In this document: piece by piece, positions 27,988-37,537 of the stretch
Layout: every line of letters starts with the position of its first letter
How positions within the stretch are numbered: position 1 is the stretch's first letter
Source: Candidatus Protoclostridium gallicola
Lineage (GTDB): Bacteria > Bacillota > Clostridia > Christensenellales > Pumilibacteraceae
Reading direction: 5' to 3'
NCBI GenBank assembly: GCA_904387375.1
Contig: CAJFLE010000009.1
Location: 1-64,000 of the forward strand
DNA: 64,000 nucleotides
Made by a program: the position numbers and the translations under genes
Notes under the pieces: generated by a model
What the model saw: only the letters and a program-made list of their open reading frames with translations
Databases searched by the model: none
Told to the model about the DNA's origin: nothing

Positions 27988-28344
27988 ATGGCGTTTTACG
28001 AGAGCGAGCTGCGCGGCGATTTCGACGAACTGCTCGCGCACATACACGAAACGGTCATGGGCAAAAGCATGTCCGCTTCTTTCGAGCACGGAAGCGATTT
28101 CGGCAGCGACGACAACCGCTGCGCCGTGCGCGTGTACGAAAGGTACAGCGCATTCGGTTCCAACCGCGTCAGTCTGAGCATCACTCTCGCAAAGATGGGC
28201 GGCCGGACTTACGTGTCGGCGGTGACGTCGGGCGGAAGCCAGGCGATGTTTTTCAAGATAAACACCGTCGGCGAGGAGCGCTTTCTGCGCACGCTGTGCG
28301 ACGCGATGAGAGAGTATGAAGTCGACGACACTCCGGAAGAATAA
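27988..28344 (+). CDS. DUF6054 family protein
   Basis: The 118-aa product matches the DUF6054 pattern I know from Clostridia: an N-terminal ELRGDFDELLAHIHETVM, then SASFEHGSDF, CAVRVYERYSAFGSNRVSLS and near the end VTSGGSQAMFFKINTVGEE. No signal peptide or membrane segment is seen, so it should be cytosolic. Function is unknown. It follows the TSCPD gene by 18 nt with a GGAGG ribosome site and is closed by a strong terminator, making it the last gene of this short operon. Confidence 0.85.
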   Translation: MAFYESELRGDFDELLAHIHETVMGKSMSASFEHGSDFGSDDNRCAVRVYERYSAFGSNRVSLSITLAKMGGRTYVSAVTSGGSQAMFFKINTVGEERFLRTLCDAMREYEVDDTPEE

Positions 28345-28357
28345 GGAAAAACGAAGC

Positions 28358-28389
28358 AGCCCGCGGGACTTACCGTCCCGCGGGCTTTC
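28358..28389 (+). terminator. Terminator after DUF6054
   Basis: AGCCCGCGGGAC (28358-28369) pairs perfectly with GTCCCGCGGGCT (28375-28386) around a 5-nt loop, followed by TTTCG. It may also stop transcription from luxS on the other strand. Confidence 0.8.
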
Positions 28390-28487
28390 GCTCATTCAGG
28401 CATATTACGCATATTATTTATAATATAATTATCGCTTATATATCCATGCCGGCCATGCCGCCGGCGTTTTTCCGTTATGCGGCGGGA

Positions 28488-28955
28488 TTATTTTTCGTAC
28501 TCGCAGCGGAAGTCATCGGCCAGAGCGCGGAGATACTTTTCCGCATAAGCGCGCGCCGCCGGCAGATCCTGATCCGACCAGTTGCCGCACTCCTCCGGCC
28601 CGGCGCCGGGGATCTCGCCGTCGTACGAGGCGATGAACGAAAACGCGTCGCGCACGTACGGCAGGATTCCGGCCGGCGTCATGTCGCCGAACACGACGAG
28701 ATAGAAGCCGGTGCGGCAGCCCATGGGGCCGAAATATATCATGCGGCCGGCAAGCGCGGAGTTGCGCAGATACGTCGCCGCCAGATGCTCGATCGTGTGC
28801 ATGCAGCCGGTGTTCATGACCGGTTCGCGGTTGGGCGCGGTCACGCGCAGGTCGAAAGTCGTCGCCGTCATGCCCTGCCATTCGTCGCGGCGGGACACGT
28901 ACAGCCCGGGCAGCAGCTTGTTGTGATCCACGGAAAAACTCGCTATTCTTTCCAT
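28488..28955 (-). CDS. luxS: S-ribosylhomocysteine lyase (AI-2 synthase)
   Basis: The 155-aa product is a full-length LuxS, which cleaves S-ribosylhomocysteine to homocysteine and the autoinducer-2 precursor DPD. The metal ligands H53 and H57 (HTIEH) and C123 (EECGN) are present, as are catalytic E56, the active-site C80 (GPMGCRTGFY) and the N-terminal SVDH motif at residues 8-11. Its ATG follows directly on the stop codon of the ABC-F gene, so it is probably translated as the second gene of that operon. The only ribosome-site candidate (AAAGGGCG) is weak, which suggests coupling. No nucleosidase (mtnN) gene is seen nearby. Confidence 0.97.
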   Translation of the reverse strand: MERIASFSVDHNKLLPGLYVSRRDEWQGMTATTFDLRVTAPNREPVMNTGCMHTIEHLAATYLRNSALAGRMIYFGPMGCRTGFYLVVFGDMTPAGILPYVRDAFSFIASYDGEIPGAGPEECGNWSDQDLPAARAYAEKYLRALADDFRCEYEK

Positions 28956-30539
28956 TTATACGCCCTTTATGTCGATGTACTCGTCGTACGTGATGTCCTT
29001 ATCGAACGTCTTTTCGCCGTTCTCTATCGCTATTATGCGCGTGCAGACGGTCTGAACCAGCTCGTGGTCGTGGGAAACGAGCAGCAGCGGACCGCGGAAG
29101 TTGATCAGTCCCTTGTTAAGCGAGGTGATGGATTCGAGGTCGAGGTGGTTGGTAGGCTCGTCGAGTATGAGGAAATTGCCCTGTTCGAGCATCATTTTCG
29201 CGAGCATGCAGCGCACCTTTTCGCCGCCAGACAGCACCTTGGCTTTCTTGAGCGCCTCTTCCTTGGAGAACAGCATTCTGCCCAGCCAGCCGCGCAGGAA
29301 CTCCTCGTCGTGCTGTTTGGCGAACTGATCCAGCCAGCGCACGAGCGTCAGATCCACGCCGTCGAAATAATCGTCGTAGTTCTGCGGCATATACGACGGA
29401 ATGACCGTGCTTCCCCACTTCACCGTGCCCTTGTCCTGCTGCTCTTTGCCCATGAGCACGTCGAACAGCATGGAAAGCACGTTGCCGTTCTCGGCGACGA
29501 AACCGATCTTGTCGCCTTCCTTGACCGTGAAATACAGATCCTTGAAAAAGCCTTCCTTGCTCAGCCCTTCCACTTTGAGTATGTCCGCGCCGAGCTCGCG
29601 CTCGAATTTGAAATCGACGTACGGGTACTTTCTCGACGACGGCTTGATGTCCGTGATTTCCAGCTTTTCCAGTTCCTTCTTGCGGCTGGTGGCGGACTTG
29701 GCGCGCTTGGCGTTCGCCGAGAAGCGGGCGATGAACTCGCGCAGCTCCTTGGCGCGCGCTTCCGCCTTCTTGTTCGCCTCTTTCTGCTGGCGGAGCAGCA
29801 GCTGGCTGGACTCGTACCAGAAGTCGTAGTTGCCGACGTACATGGTGATCTGGCGGTAGTCCACGTCGCATATATGCGTGCACACGCGGTTGAGAAAGTG
29901 ACGGTTGTGCGACACGATTATTATGCACGTGTCGTCGAGATCCATTAGATAATCTTCCAGCCAGTTGGCGGTGTGCGCGTCGAGGTTGTTGGTAGGCTCG
30001 TCGAGTATGAGGATGTCGGGGTTGCCGAACAGCGCCTGCGCGAGCAGCACTTTGACCTTTATTTTCGGGTCGACGTCCGCCATGAGCGTGTCCGCGAGGT
30101 CGAGCGGCACGCCGAGCGAGTTGAGCATGGCGTCGGCGTTCGCCTCCGCCTCGTAGCCGCCCAGTTCGGCGAACTCCGTTTCGTACTCGGCGGCTTTCAT
30201 GCCGTCCTCTTCGGTGAAGTCGGCTTTGGAGTACAGCTCGTTTCTCAGCTCGTTAAGCTCCATGAGCCGTTTGTGCCCCCACATGACCGTTTCGCGCACC
30301 GTCTTGTCGTCGTACGCGTTCTGGTTCTGCTGGAGCACGCTCATGCGCTCGTTCTTGGAAATCGATACCTCTCCCTTGTTGGGCTCTATCTCGCCCGTCA
30401 GTATTTTCAGAAACGTCGATTTTCCGGCGCCGTTCGCGCCGATGATGCCGTAGCAATTGCCCTTGGTGAACTTGATGTTCACGTTCTCGAACAGTATGCG
30501 CTGTCCGAATTGCAGTGATACGCCCGTTACCTGTAACAT
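28956..30539 (-). CDS. ABC-F family ATPase (YbiT/YkpA-like) with a degenerate second site
   Basis: The 527-aa soluble protein has two ABC ATPase domains joined by a charged linker and no membrane segment, so it belongs to ABC-F, whose members act on the ribosome. Domain 1 has a good Walker A (GANGAGKST, about residue 36) and Walker B LILDEPTNNLD, but its signature is VDPKIKV instead of LSGG. Domain 2 has the signature LSGGEK and LILDEPTNHLD, but its Walker A reads AENGNVLSML, without the GK[ST] needed for phosphate binding. Some YkpA-like relatives also show eroded sites, so this may be a clade trait. Only one composite site then looks functional. Resistance or translation-factor activity cannot be told apart here. 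Confidence 0.9.
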   Translation of the reverse strand: MLQVTGVSLQFGQRILFENVNIKFTKGNCYGIIGANGAGKSTFLKILTGEIEPNKGEVSISKNERMSVLQQNQNAYDDKTVRETVMWGHKRLMELNELRNELYSKADFTEEDGMKAAEYETEFAELGGYEAEANADAMLNSLGVPLDLADTLMADVDPKIKVKVLLAQALFGNPDILILDEPTNNLDAHTANWLEDYLMDLDDTCIIIVSHNRHFLNRVCTHICDVDYRQITMYVGNYDFWYESSQLLLRQQKEANKKAEARAKELREFIARFSANAKRAKSATSRKKELEKLEITDIKPSSRKYPYVDFKFERELGADILKVEGLSKEGFFKDLYFTVKEGDKIGFVAENGNVLSMLFDVLMGKEQQDKGTVKWGSTVIPSYMPQNYDDYFDGVDLTLVRWLDQFAKQHDEEFLRGWLGRMLFSKEEALKKAKVLSGGEKVRCMLAKMMLEQGNFLILDEPTNHLDLESITSLNKGLINFRGPLLLVSHDHELVQTVCTRIIAIENGEKTFDKDITYDEYIDIKGV

Positions 30540-30579
30540 TTCGCTTATGTCACTCTCCGTAATTTATTGACTGATATAG

Positions 30580-30655
30580 ATTATACAGTATTTTGACGCA
30601 AAGAGCAAACGTTTTCCGTCAAACGTTTGATTTCGCCGCCGGAATATGCTATCAT
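30580..30655. promoter_or_regulatory. Divergent promoters: ABC-F-luxS (left) and membrane protein (right)
   Basis: Leftward: TTGCTC (30603-30608), 17 bp, TATAAT (30580-30585). Rightward: TTGATT (30627-30632), 17 bp, TATCAT (30650-30655); the ATG of the rightward gene follows after only 7 nt. Confidence 0.75.
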
Positions 30656-30662
30656 TTGAATT

Positions 30663-31448
30663 ATGTTCGGCAAAACGAAAAAAGAAAACAAGAATTATTA
30701 CGTTTCGCCGCTGCCCGAGGCCTTCCTTTCCAAAGCCGCGGTGCGCGCGAGCGTGATCGCCATAGCCGCCGCCCTGCCGTTTATCGCTGCGCTGGTGCTG
30801 TGGATATATCCCGGCATCGGCTCGCTGCTGTGGATCTACGGATATTACGAGGCCATGGTGGCGTATTGGGCGCTGTTCACGTGTTCGGGCATCGGGCTGG
30901 TCGTGTGCGCGGTCATGAGCTTTTTCGGCTATAAGCTGAGAAAGGAGGTCATGCAGAAATCCGCGCCGACGTTCGGATTCCGCAAGAGTTCGTATAACGG
31001 CATATTCATCTCCGCGCTTCTCGTTTCCCTGCTCCTGGTCTTTCAGATCGTGCTGCTCGTCGGGTATCACGTTTCGGTCGGAAGCGGGTATATAGACACC
31101 GTCATCGCCGGGCACGCAGACCTTGCGGGCAAAACGGCTTCGGCGGACGCTGCCGGCATCGTAGTCGCGGCTCTGTTCGCGCTCTCCGCCGCCGGCGAGT
31201 GGACGTATTACGTCTATACGTACCGCGTGAACCGCGTCATGCAGTTCGTCAGTCCCGACGACGGCAAGGCAAGCGACGCGCCCGCGCCGCCCGACCCGAA
31301 GGAGGCGGCAAAGCACCGCCCCGACAAGCCGCGCTTTACGTTCGGGCTCACGCCGGAAGAAAAGGAACTCGGCCGGCGGGAATTCGAGGGTTACGAAGAA
31401 CAGGCGGAAGAGAAAGAAGACAAAGAGAACAAAAACGACAAGAAATAA
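30663..31448 (+). CDS. Four-helix membrane protein of unknown function
   Basis: I do not recognise this 261-aa protein. It has a short basic cytoplasmic start (MFGKTKKENKN) and four hydrophobic segments at about residues 26-50, 62-92, 112-138 and 165-185. A hydrophilic tail of about 70 residues, rich in Lys, Glu and Asp, ends in KEDKENKNDKK. The charge pattern places both ends in the cytoplasm. There is no Shine-Dalgarno sequence, and the predicted -10 ends 7 nt before the ATG, so a leaderless transcript is likely. It stands alone between the divergent ABC-F-luxS operon and a terminator. Confidence 0.75.
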   Translation: MFGKTKKENKNYYVSPLPEAFLSKAAVRASVIAIAAALPFIAALVLWIYPGIGSLLWIYGYYEAMVAYWALFTCSGIGLVVCAVMSFFGYKLRKEVMQKSAPTFGFRKSSYNGIFISALLVSLLLVFQIVLLVGYHVSVGSGYIDTVIAGHADLAGKTASADAAGIVVAALFALSAAGEWTYYVYTYRVNRVMQFVSPDDGKASDAPAPPDPKEAAKHRPDKPRFTFGLTPEEKELGRREFEGYEEQAEEKEDKENKNDKK

Positions 31449-31458
31449 CAGCTGCGCG

Positions 31459-31490
31459 AAAAGGACGGAACCGGAGTTCCGTCCTTTTTT
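31459..31490. terminator. Bidirectional terminator
   Basis: AAAAGGACGGAAC (31459-31471) and GTTCCGTCCTTTTTT (31476-31490) form a stem with a 4-nt loop and T-runs on both strands. It serves the membrane protein gene and the convergent GH3 gene. Confidence 0.9.
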
Positions 31491-31519
31491 ACGCAATTCG
31501 CCGCGCGGGAAAATTACTT

Positions 31520-34290
31520 CTACGCAGGTTTTTCGGTTTCCTTGTCCGCCCTGCGCCGCCACATCCTTATTATCAGGAATACGCATACGGCGATTACCGC
31601 AACGCTGACGACGTCGGTGACGATCATGATCACTATCGCGGGAGACCAGTCTGCCGCGGAAACGTACGCGCTCATGGCGATCTCGCTGCGCGACACGGCG
31701 TAAAGATAGTGCTTCACCGCTTCCTGCATGACGCCGACGTTCTTGTCCCTTATGAGCGTCTTATAGAAGCTGGTATCCGACGCGAGCCACAGGTCGTTGC
31801 CCGCCCTTATGCTCGGCGTTATGAGCATGCCGGGACCGGCGGCGTCGGTGGTCACGAAGCCATTGAAGCCCCATTCGCCGCGCAGCACGTCCGTCATCAG
31901 TTCGCTGCTGCGGCCGCAGAATACGCCGAACAGGTTGCTCGTGCTCATCATGGACAGCGCTCCGCCGTCCTTGACGCACTTCTCGAAGGGAAGCAGATAA
32001 TACTCGCGCAGGGCCTGCTCGTTGCACCACTGGAACGTGCCGTTGCCGTACAGAACGAGGTGCTTGACCGCGCAGTTGAGTCCGCTCTCCTGAGCGCCGT
32101 AGACGACCTTCGAGGCCATTCTCGCCTAAGCATAGAGCACTCGCTGTAATACTCGAACGCTCTGCTCTCGAAGGGCGTGCGGTGCAGGTTCACGCTCGGC
32201 GCATACCACGTCGATACGCCCACCGCCGCCGCGTCGAGCGCAACCGCCTCGCCGTAGCCTTCGGCGACGTCCTTGCTCCACGTCGAAGCGAGCACTATCG
32301 CGGACGGGAAGCATACGCAGCTTTCGCCGTCGTAAGTGGACTTAATTCCCGACGGGCCGTCGGACAGCAGGCAGTAAGGAATGCCGAGGCGTTCGACAGC
32401 TACCGTTTCGAAGTTTGCTTTGGCGATTATGGTGGCAAGTTCGCTCTTGGACAGCTGGGACACGAACGTATCCCACTTTTCGTCGCCCGCTTCCACGTTC
32501 ATCATTTCGTCCAGCGTTATGGGATCCTCGAACGTCACTTCGTAGTCTTCGTACTGCACGAAGTCGGAAGGATCGTCTTCGGGTACGGTATATTCCGCCT
32601 GCGTGCGCGTCACGTAGTCGGTTCTGCCGTCCTCGTCGGTGAAATCGGTCGTGGCTCTGGTCGCGTCGGGTTTTGCGACCGCGAGATTGGCGAACGAGTT
32701 CTTGCGCGAAAGGTACTCTATGCCGCCCGCCTGATCGCCGAAACGGTTTTCCACCTTATTGCCGGTTGCGCTGTCGTTTTCGTATCTGACTGTCGTGCCG
32801 ACATGATACGTATAGCACAGCGCGCTGTCGGTGCCCGTTTCCGTCCAGCCGTGGGCGTTGCAGAGCAGGCGGATATAATAGTCGCCGCTTTCGAGCTCGT
32901 AGCCCTCGAATCCGTTGCCGTTGGCGTCACTATAATCGTACGCCTTCATATCCTCCACCGGGAACGACAGCGTCACTTCCCCGCTTTTGCCCGGCTCGAT
33001 GACGTCGGTCTTGGCGAAATCGATAAGATTGACGTACGCCTTTTCTATGCCGCCGGTGTACGGAGGAGTGTAATAAGCCTGCACGACGTCGCGTCCCGCG
33101 ATTTTGCCCGTATTCGTGACGGTGACGCGCATGGTTATCACGCCGTCCGATTCGGTCGCGGAGTCGAGCTTCCAGTCGAACGTCGTATACGACAGGCCGT
33201 AGCCGAACGGATACAGCACGCCCTGCGACAGGACGCCGTCCGCAAACGGCAGCGTCGACGCGCCAGAATAATCGTCGTAGTCTATCGCGCCCTCGTATGC
33301 CGCGGTTTCGTACCACTTGTATCCGGCATATATGCCCTCGACGTAAGAAGAGTACGAAAGCGTTCTGCTGTCCGAGAAGAACACAGACTCGTAGTTATGC
33401 GCCGCGGGGGCGGACAGGTTGTCGTACGCGTAAGTGTCGACGAGTCTGCCGGACGGGTTGACCTGCCCGGACAGCACTCTTCCTATCGCAACGGAACCGG
33501 TAAGTCCGGGGCAGCCCACCCACAGCGCGGCGTCGATCTTTCCTGCGTATTTGGAAAAGTTCTGGCCGGAGTTGCGGCTGATGCCCCGCCCTTCGATGAA
33601 GCCGGATTCATACGTGTTGGAAACGTTGAGAATCACGATGACCTTATCGAAATTGGACGTGACGTAGTCGAGCGTCGCTTCCTCGTTGGCGGACAGGCAC
33701 AGGTCGGCGGCGTCCAGCGTGCCCTCTTCCGCGCCCACGCGGCCTATGACGTAGATCGCGGTATCCGAATATTCCTTCGCACCGTCCAGCAGTTCGGAAT
33801 CTATCGCGGACGGGTGCACCTCGGAGCTGTTGGGATCCTTTCCGATATCGCCGAACGCGCCTTCGTTGCCAGTCGTATCCAGGCTCTGATAATAATCGAA
33901 CAGCGGCTGATATACGTCGATGTTCGACATCGCGAGCGCATCGTCCAGCTGAACGGCGTCGGTAACGTCGCCGCCGCCCGATCCGGAACCGGTGAACTTC
34001 ATATTGCCGGCGCGTATGCCGAACGCGCTCACCTTCGCGTGGCCGTCGGCGGTCGCCGCAAGCGGCAGCACTCCGTCGTTTTTGAGCAGCACCTGCCCCT
34101 CCTCCTCGATCGTCACGGCATACTGCTTCGAAGGCTCGCTGTTATAGTTGCTCAGGTCTATGCCCTGGCCGAGGAAGAATTTGTCTATCGTGATCTGCCA
34201 GTACGGCAGCATTATGCTGGCGCAGATCAGAAGGGCCAGGAAAAGCGCGGCGACCGCCGCAAGCACGGCCGTCAGTATCTTTCTTTTCAT
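31520..34290 (-). pseudogene. Membrane-anchored GH3 glycoside hydrolase, permuted domains, frameshifted
   Basis: Two frames together encode one glycoside hydrolase family 3 protein of about 920 aa. From ATG 34288-34290 it has a membrane segment (about 5-30), the GH3 C-terminal sandwich first (VLLKNDGVLPL, YPFGYGLSYTTFDW), a fibronectin-like domain (DVVQAYYTPPY), then the TIM-barrel domain (LLSDGPSGIK, WYAPSVNLHRTPF, FEYYSE). At about residue 720 (near 32130) the frame breaks; the other frame continues with ASKVVYGAQESGLNCAVKH, then GFVTTDAAG with the predicted nucleophile Asp, and a second membrane segment before RMWRRRADKE. One base is missing relative to an intact reading, and the receiving frame has a TAG at the junction. 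As written, translation ends at 31948 with about 60 aberrant residues and no nucleophile. The cause is either a real mutation or a sequencing error. Confidence 0.85.
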
Positions 34291-34293
34291 GGC

Positions 34294-35199
34294 TTACTCT
34301 CCGAAGCCGACGGGATCGTCCACGCCGTCCACCCACGAGCATACCGTATTGGTATAGTAGCCGTTTTCGTTTATCTCGTTGGTAAGAGTGCGGTTGGAGA
34401 ACGTGAAATTATCCGAATCCACGCTCGCGTCGATGCTGATGAAATCAAGGTCGGGGAACGCGCTTCTCGGCGTGCCGTCGAACCAGTCGTTCGAATCCCA
34501 CCACATCGTACTAAGCGCCTTTTCCGCCACGATCTCGATAACGTTCTTGCCCTTTTGGAGGGTTACGCCGGTCAGCTCCACGTTCTTGGCCCATACTTTC
34601 TGCTGGAAGAAAGTGTCTTCGAAAGACTGCTTGACTCCGTTGATGTAGATGGGCGTTTCGTCGCTCTTCCACATGCTGCCGTTCTGGCGGGCGGTCGGGT
34701 CTTCGTCGTAAGTGCCCATGTAAAGGCTGCTCTTGCCCTGGAAGATAATGTTCGCGACGCAAGCGACTTCCGATTCGATTTCGAAGGTGATCTTGTCGCC
34801 TACCGCCGCGCCCATATAGCCGACGTACGCCGCTTCGCCGTATTCCGTCGTGCCGCTGCCCGAAGGATCGGCCTGCATGAAGTGCCCGGCAGCGAAGCCG
34901 CCCGCCGCCTTGACGACGTGCCCGTTGCCCTGATAGCTCATCGCATCGCATTTCAGAGCAAGCGGCGCGGTTATGACCGCCTCCTCTGCCTCAAAGCGGA
35001 AGACTTCGGCTGTCTCCTCGTTATATTGGACTACGTCGTCGCCGGTGGTGTCGGTATCGTCGGTCTGCGTAGTGTCCGAATGGCCGGGATTGTTTCCGTC
35101 GTCGGCAGGGTCTCCGCATGCGCCGAACATGACGCAGGTCAGCAGCAGAACTGCAGCAAGCAGTCCCACTGTAATCGTCTTTCCCAATGTTTTCATCAT
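34294..35199 (-). CDS. Secreted lipoprotein with carbohydrate-binding-like domain
   Basis: The start is ATG 35197-35199 behind AAGGAGG; a second ATG 3 nt later is equally possible. The frame is open much further upstream, but that part overlaps the response regulator and has no protein character. The 301-aa product has a lipoprotein signal (hydrophobic core, FGAC, C28), an acidic Asp/Thr linker (about 30-55) and one beta-rich domain starting VFRFEAEEAVI, which resembles the opening of CBM6/CBM35-type modules. The tail (GYYTNTVCSWVDGVDDPVGF) is short. The stop codon lies 3 nt before the GH3 start, so the pair probably forms a cell-surface glycan-binding and glycan-cleaving unit. Confidence 0.7.
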   Translation of the reverse strand: MMKTLGKTITVGLLAAVLLLTCVMFGACGDPADDGNNPGHSDTTQTDDTDTTGDDVVQYNEETAEVFRFEAEEAVITAPLALKCDAMSYQGNGHVVKAAGGFAAGHFMQADPSGSGTTEYGEAAYVGYMGAAVGDKITFEIESEVACVANIIFQGKSSLYMGTYDEDPTARQNGSMWKSDETPIYINGVKQSFEDTFFQQKVWAKNVELTGVTLQKGKNVIEIVAEKALSTMWWDSNDWFDGTPRSAFPDLDFISIDASVDSDNFTFSNRTLTNEINENGYYTNTVCSWVDGVDDPVGFGE

Positions 35200-35274
35200 A
35201 AAAACCTCCTTGTGTGAAAATTTCGGGAATGCCGCGGAAGCGGCAGCGGCGGTCGTCTTTTCCGCCGCAATCGC

Positions 35275-35303
35275 ATTATAAATCGTGAGCGCGGCGGTTT
35301 CAA
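35275..35303 (-). promoter_or_regulatory. Promoter of the lipoprotein-GH3 operon
   Basis: TTGAAA (35298-35303), 17 bp, TATAAT (35275-35280), followed by a leader of about 70 nt to the AAGGAGG ribosome site. Confidence 0.75.
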
Positions 35304-35429
35304 TACCTGCGGAACACTTAGCCGCGGCGCGGGAAGAATGCGGCGGGGCCGCGGAATAATCCGTCGGAAAGGAGGAATTTCCGGCAAAAAGAAAACCGGT
35401 CCGAAACGGACCGGCGAGGCCGAGATCGT

Positions 35430-36158
35430 TCACAATTTCAGAGAGCCGCTCTCCCGCATAAACGCGAAAAACTTTTCCCGCGCCTCCTTGACGCGGCTGC
35501 GGCTGACGGGCAGGCGGCGGCCGTCGGTCAGCACGACGTCGCGGATGTCTATGAGCTTGATATACCTGTAATTGACGAGATATCCGCTGTGTATGCGTAT
35601 GAAGCCGAGGGGCGCGAGATCCTCTTCGGCCTGTTTCATCGACGACGACAGCACGTATTCGGCGTCCGAGGTGAAGATGCGCTGCTTTTTGAGCGCGCCC
35701 TCGATATATACGATCTCGTCCACGGACAGCCGCAGTATGCTCTTGTTGTGCGTCACCGTGATGGTGCGCACCTCTTTCCTGCCGTGCTTTTTCAGAAACG
35801 CGTCCACGTATACCGTAAGGTCTTTGAGAAACCTGTTTTTGCGCACGAAGCCGAGCGGTTCCACCCTGAACGACTCGAACACGCGGTTTTCGCACCCGGA
35901 CACAAAAAGTATTTCCGCGGCGTTTCGCTCCTCGCGCAGACGGCGGGCGAACTCTATCCCGTCCGTGCCCGGCATGTCTATGTCGAGCAGTATGAGATCG
36001 AACGCTTTTACGCGCATATCCTCTTCGAGCGCTCGGACGTCGCGGTACGCGCTTATATCGGCGCGTACGCCCTTCTTTTCGAGTATGCCCGACAGCGCGC
36101 CCGTAATCATGCCCACGGCGACGCCGTCGTCATCGCAAACGCAGATATTGAGTTCCAC
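35430..36158 (-). CDS. LytTR-family response regulator
   Basis: The 242-aa product has a receiver domain (residues 1-125; acidic CDDD at 8-11, phosphoacceptor D59 in LLDIDMPG) and a LytTR DNA-binding domain (about 135-235: RTITVTHNKSILRLSVDEIVYIE, GFIRIHSGYLVN, LTDGRRLPVSRSR). It is of the AgrA/VirR type that binds paired direct repeats. It starts 12 nt after the histidine kinase gene and should be its partner. No autoinducing-peptide gene (agrD) or processing protease (agrB) is visible nearby, so the signal is unknown. Its C-terminal end faces the promoter region of the lipoprotein-GH3 operon on the same strand. Confidence 0.93.
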   Translation of the reverse strand: MELNICVCDDDGVAVGMITGALSGILEKKGVRADISAYRDVRALEEDMRVKAFDLILLDIDMPGTDGIEFARRLREERNAAEILFVSGCENRVFESFRVEPLGFVRKNRFLKDLTVYVDAFLKKHGRKEVRTITVTHNKSILRLSVDEIVYIEGALKKQRIFTSDAEYVLSSSMKQAEEDLAPLGFIRIHSGYLVNYRYIKLIDIRDVVLTDGRRLPVSRSRVKEAREKFFAFMRESGSLKL

Positions 36159-36170
36159 CGTATTCCTCCT

Positions 36171-37532
36171 TTATTTGTTCAGCGCGAGCATGGCTTCTGC
36201 GCCGAACCTGCCTTTTTCCACCGTATAGTTTATTACACCGCGGTATTTTTCCACCACGGCAGCGACGATTTTCGTGCCGTAGCCGTGATCGGCGCCGCTT
36301 TTGGACGTCTTGCCCGCGAAAACTTTACGCGCCTTCGCCTCGTCGGACACCGGATTGTATACCGAAACGAACAAGTAGCCGTCCGTTTCGCGCATGCGGA
36401 GCTCTATCGCGCCGGTAACGCGGTCGCGCTCGCACGCTTCTATCGCGTTGTCGAGCAAATTGATGAGCAGCGCGGTCAGGTCGATGTCGCCCACGGCGAG
36501 CTCGGCTCCGACCGCCACTTTGTAGTCTATCGTGACGTCCTTCGGCAGCTTGCCCATTTCGAGATTGAGCACATCGCGCACGACGCGGTTCTCGCAGTCG
36601 CTGAAAGACAGCGGCACCGCAACGCGGTCGCTCAGACTGTCGAAGTATTCGCGGAGCTCGTCGTATTTGTTCTGCTCGAGAATTATGCGCATATATGCGA
36701 ACTGATTTTTTATGTCGTGGCGGATTTTGCGCATCTCCTCCAGATTGTCGCGCGACAGATCGCGCATATCGCGTTCCGCCTCGAATTTTTCCTTGATATA
36801 CCCCATTTCTTCTTCCAGAGTCTCTCCCGCCCTGCGGCGCGACGTCTGATACCAACACGAGTAGTAAGACAGCGCGGCGAGAATGTACAGCAGCAGTCCG
36901 ACGAAAAACACGAATGGAGCGTATTCCGTTTCGGTCGGATTGATCAGTCCGTTCGTGAAGTCCTTTATGTTGTCCACTATGAGCTGAGCGACGTATGCGA
37001 CGACGAGTATGAATGCGGCGAAGACGTAATAGTATCCCGCGATCCTTCCCGCTTTTTCCATAGAAAGCAGCTTCGCGAGCGCGGTGAATCCGACGAAAAG
37101 TACGATTCTTCCCACGGTCAGCGACAGGCTCGCCATCCACTCCGTATACGCCGCACCGGCTGCGGTGCATATCAGCGCGCCGCACGATTTGGCGAAAGAT
37201 GTCGAAAAAACGTGCACGACGAGATAATAGACGATATCGAACATGCGGTAGCCGAAAGGCCTATTGCCGAACAGCAGCGCGTACAAAAGCGCGGCGACCG
37301 CAGGGATATACGTCATCAGTCCGAGCCCGAAATAATTGGCCACGCTTTTAATTAAGATGAGCGCAGTCCAGAACAGCAAGAGGTGCACGAATATGCGCAG
37401 GAAATACCGCGGACGGCACTCGAACCTGTTGGTCAAAACGAGCGCGCACAGGATGAAAACGCCTTCGGTGACTGGCATGGAATACGAAAGCTGCAGGCGT
37501 ACGTAGAAATTAACGAAATAGTCGATAAACAC
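36171..37532 (-). CDS. GHKL-type sensor histidine kinase (AgrC-like)
   Basis: The 453-aa protein starts at GTG 37530-37532. About six to seven membrane segments fill residues 15-230, then a coiled linker (EEEMGYIKEKFEAERDMRD) leads to the dimerisation motif MRKIRHDIKNQ, whose histidine is the likely phosphorylation site. The ATPase domain has the N-box NLLDNAIEAC and a shortened G-box (GYGTKIVAAVVEKY), typical of the HPK10/AgrC class without a DHp-like repeat. No Shine-Dalgarno is seen and the extended -10 ends 5 nt before the GTG, so the message would be leaderless. It is in operon with the LytTR regulator. Confidence 0.9.
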   Translation of the reverse strand: MFIDYFVNFYVRLQLSYSMPVTEGVFILCALVLTNRFECRPRYFLRIFVHLLLFWTALILIKSVANYFGLGLMTYIPAVAALLYALLFGNRPFGYRMFDIVYYLVVHVFSTSFAKSCGALICTAAGAAYTEWMASLSLTVGRIVLFVGFTALAKLLSMEKAGRIAGYYYVFAAFILVVAYVAQLIVDNIKDFTNGLINPTETEYAPFVFFVGLLLYILAALSYYSCWYQTSRRRAGETLEEEMGYIKEKFEAERDMRDLSRDNLEEMRKIRHDIKNQFAYMRIILEQNKYDELREYFDSLSDRVAVPLSFSDCENRVVRDVLNLEMGKLPKDVTIDYKVAVGAELAVGDIDLTALLINLLDNAIEACERDRVTGAIELRMRETDGYLFVSVYNPVSDEAKARKVFAGKTSKSGADHGYGTKIVAAVVEKYRGVINYTVEKGRFGAEAMLALNK

Positions 37533-37537
37533 TTTTA

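Noticed and set aside
28446..29948. 500-codon plus-strand open frame opposite luxS and ABC-F
   Set aside because: The minus strand encodes two clear families with all motifs; the plus frame has none.
31948..32140. Programmed -1 frameshift in GH3
   Set aside because: No slippery heptamer at the junction, and the -1 frame starts with TAG, so slippage would terminate.
32182..35217. 1011-codon plus-strand open frame
   Set aside because: Lies opposite the GH3 and lipoprotein genes, rich in Arg, Val and His from reversed codons; no start signal or protein family pattern.
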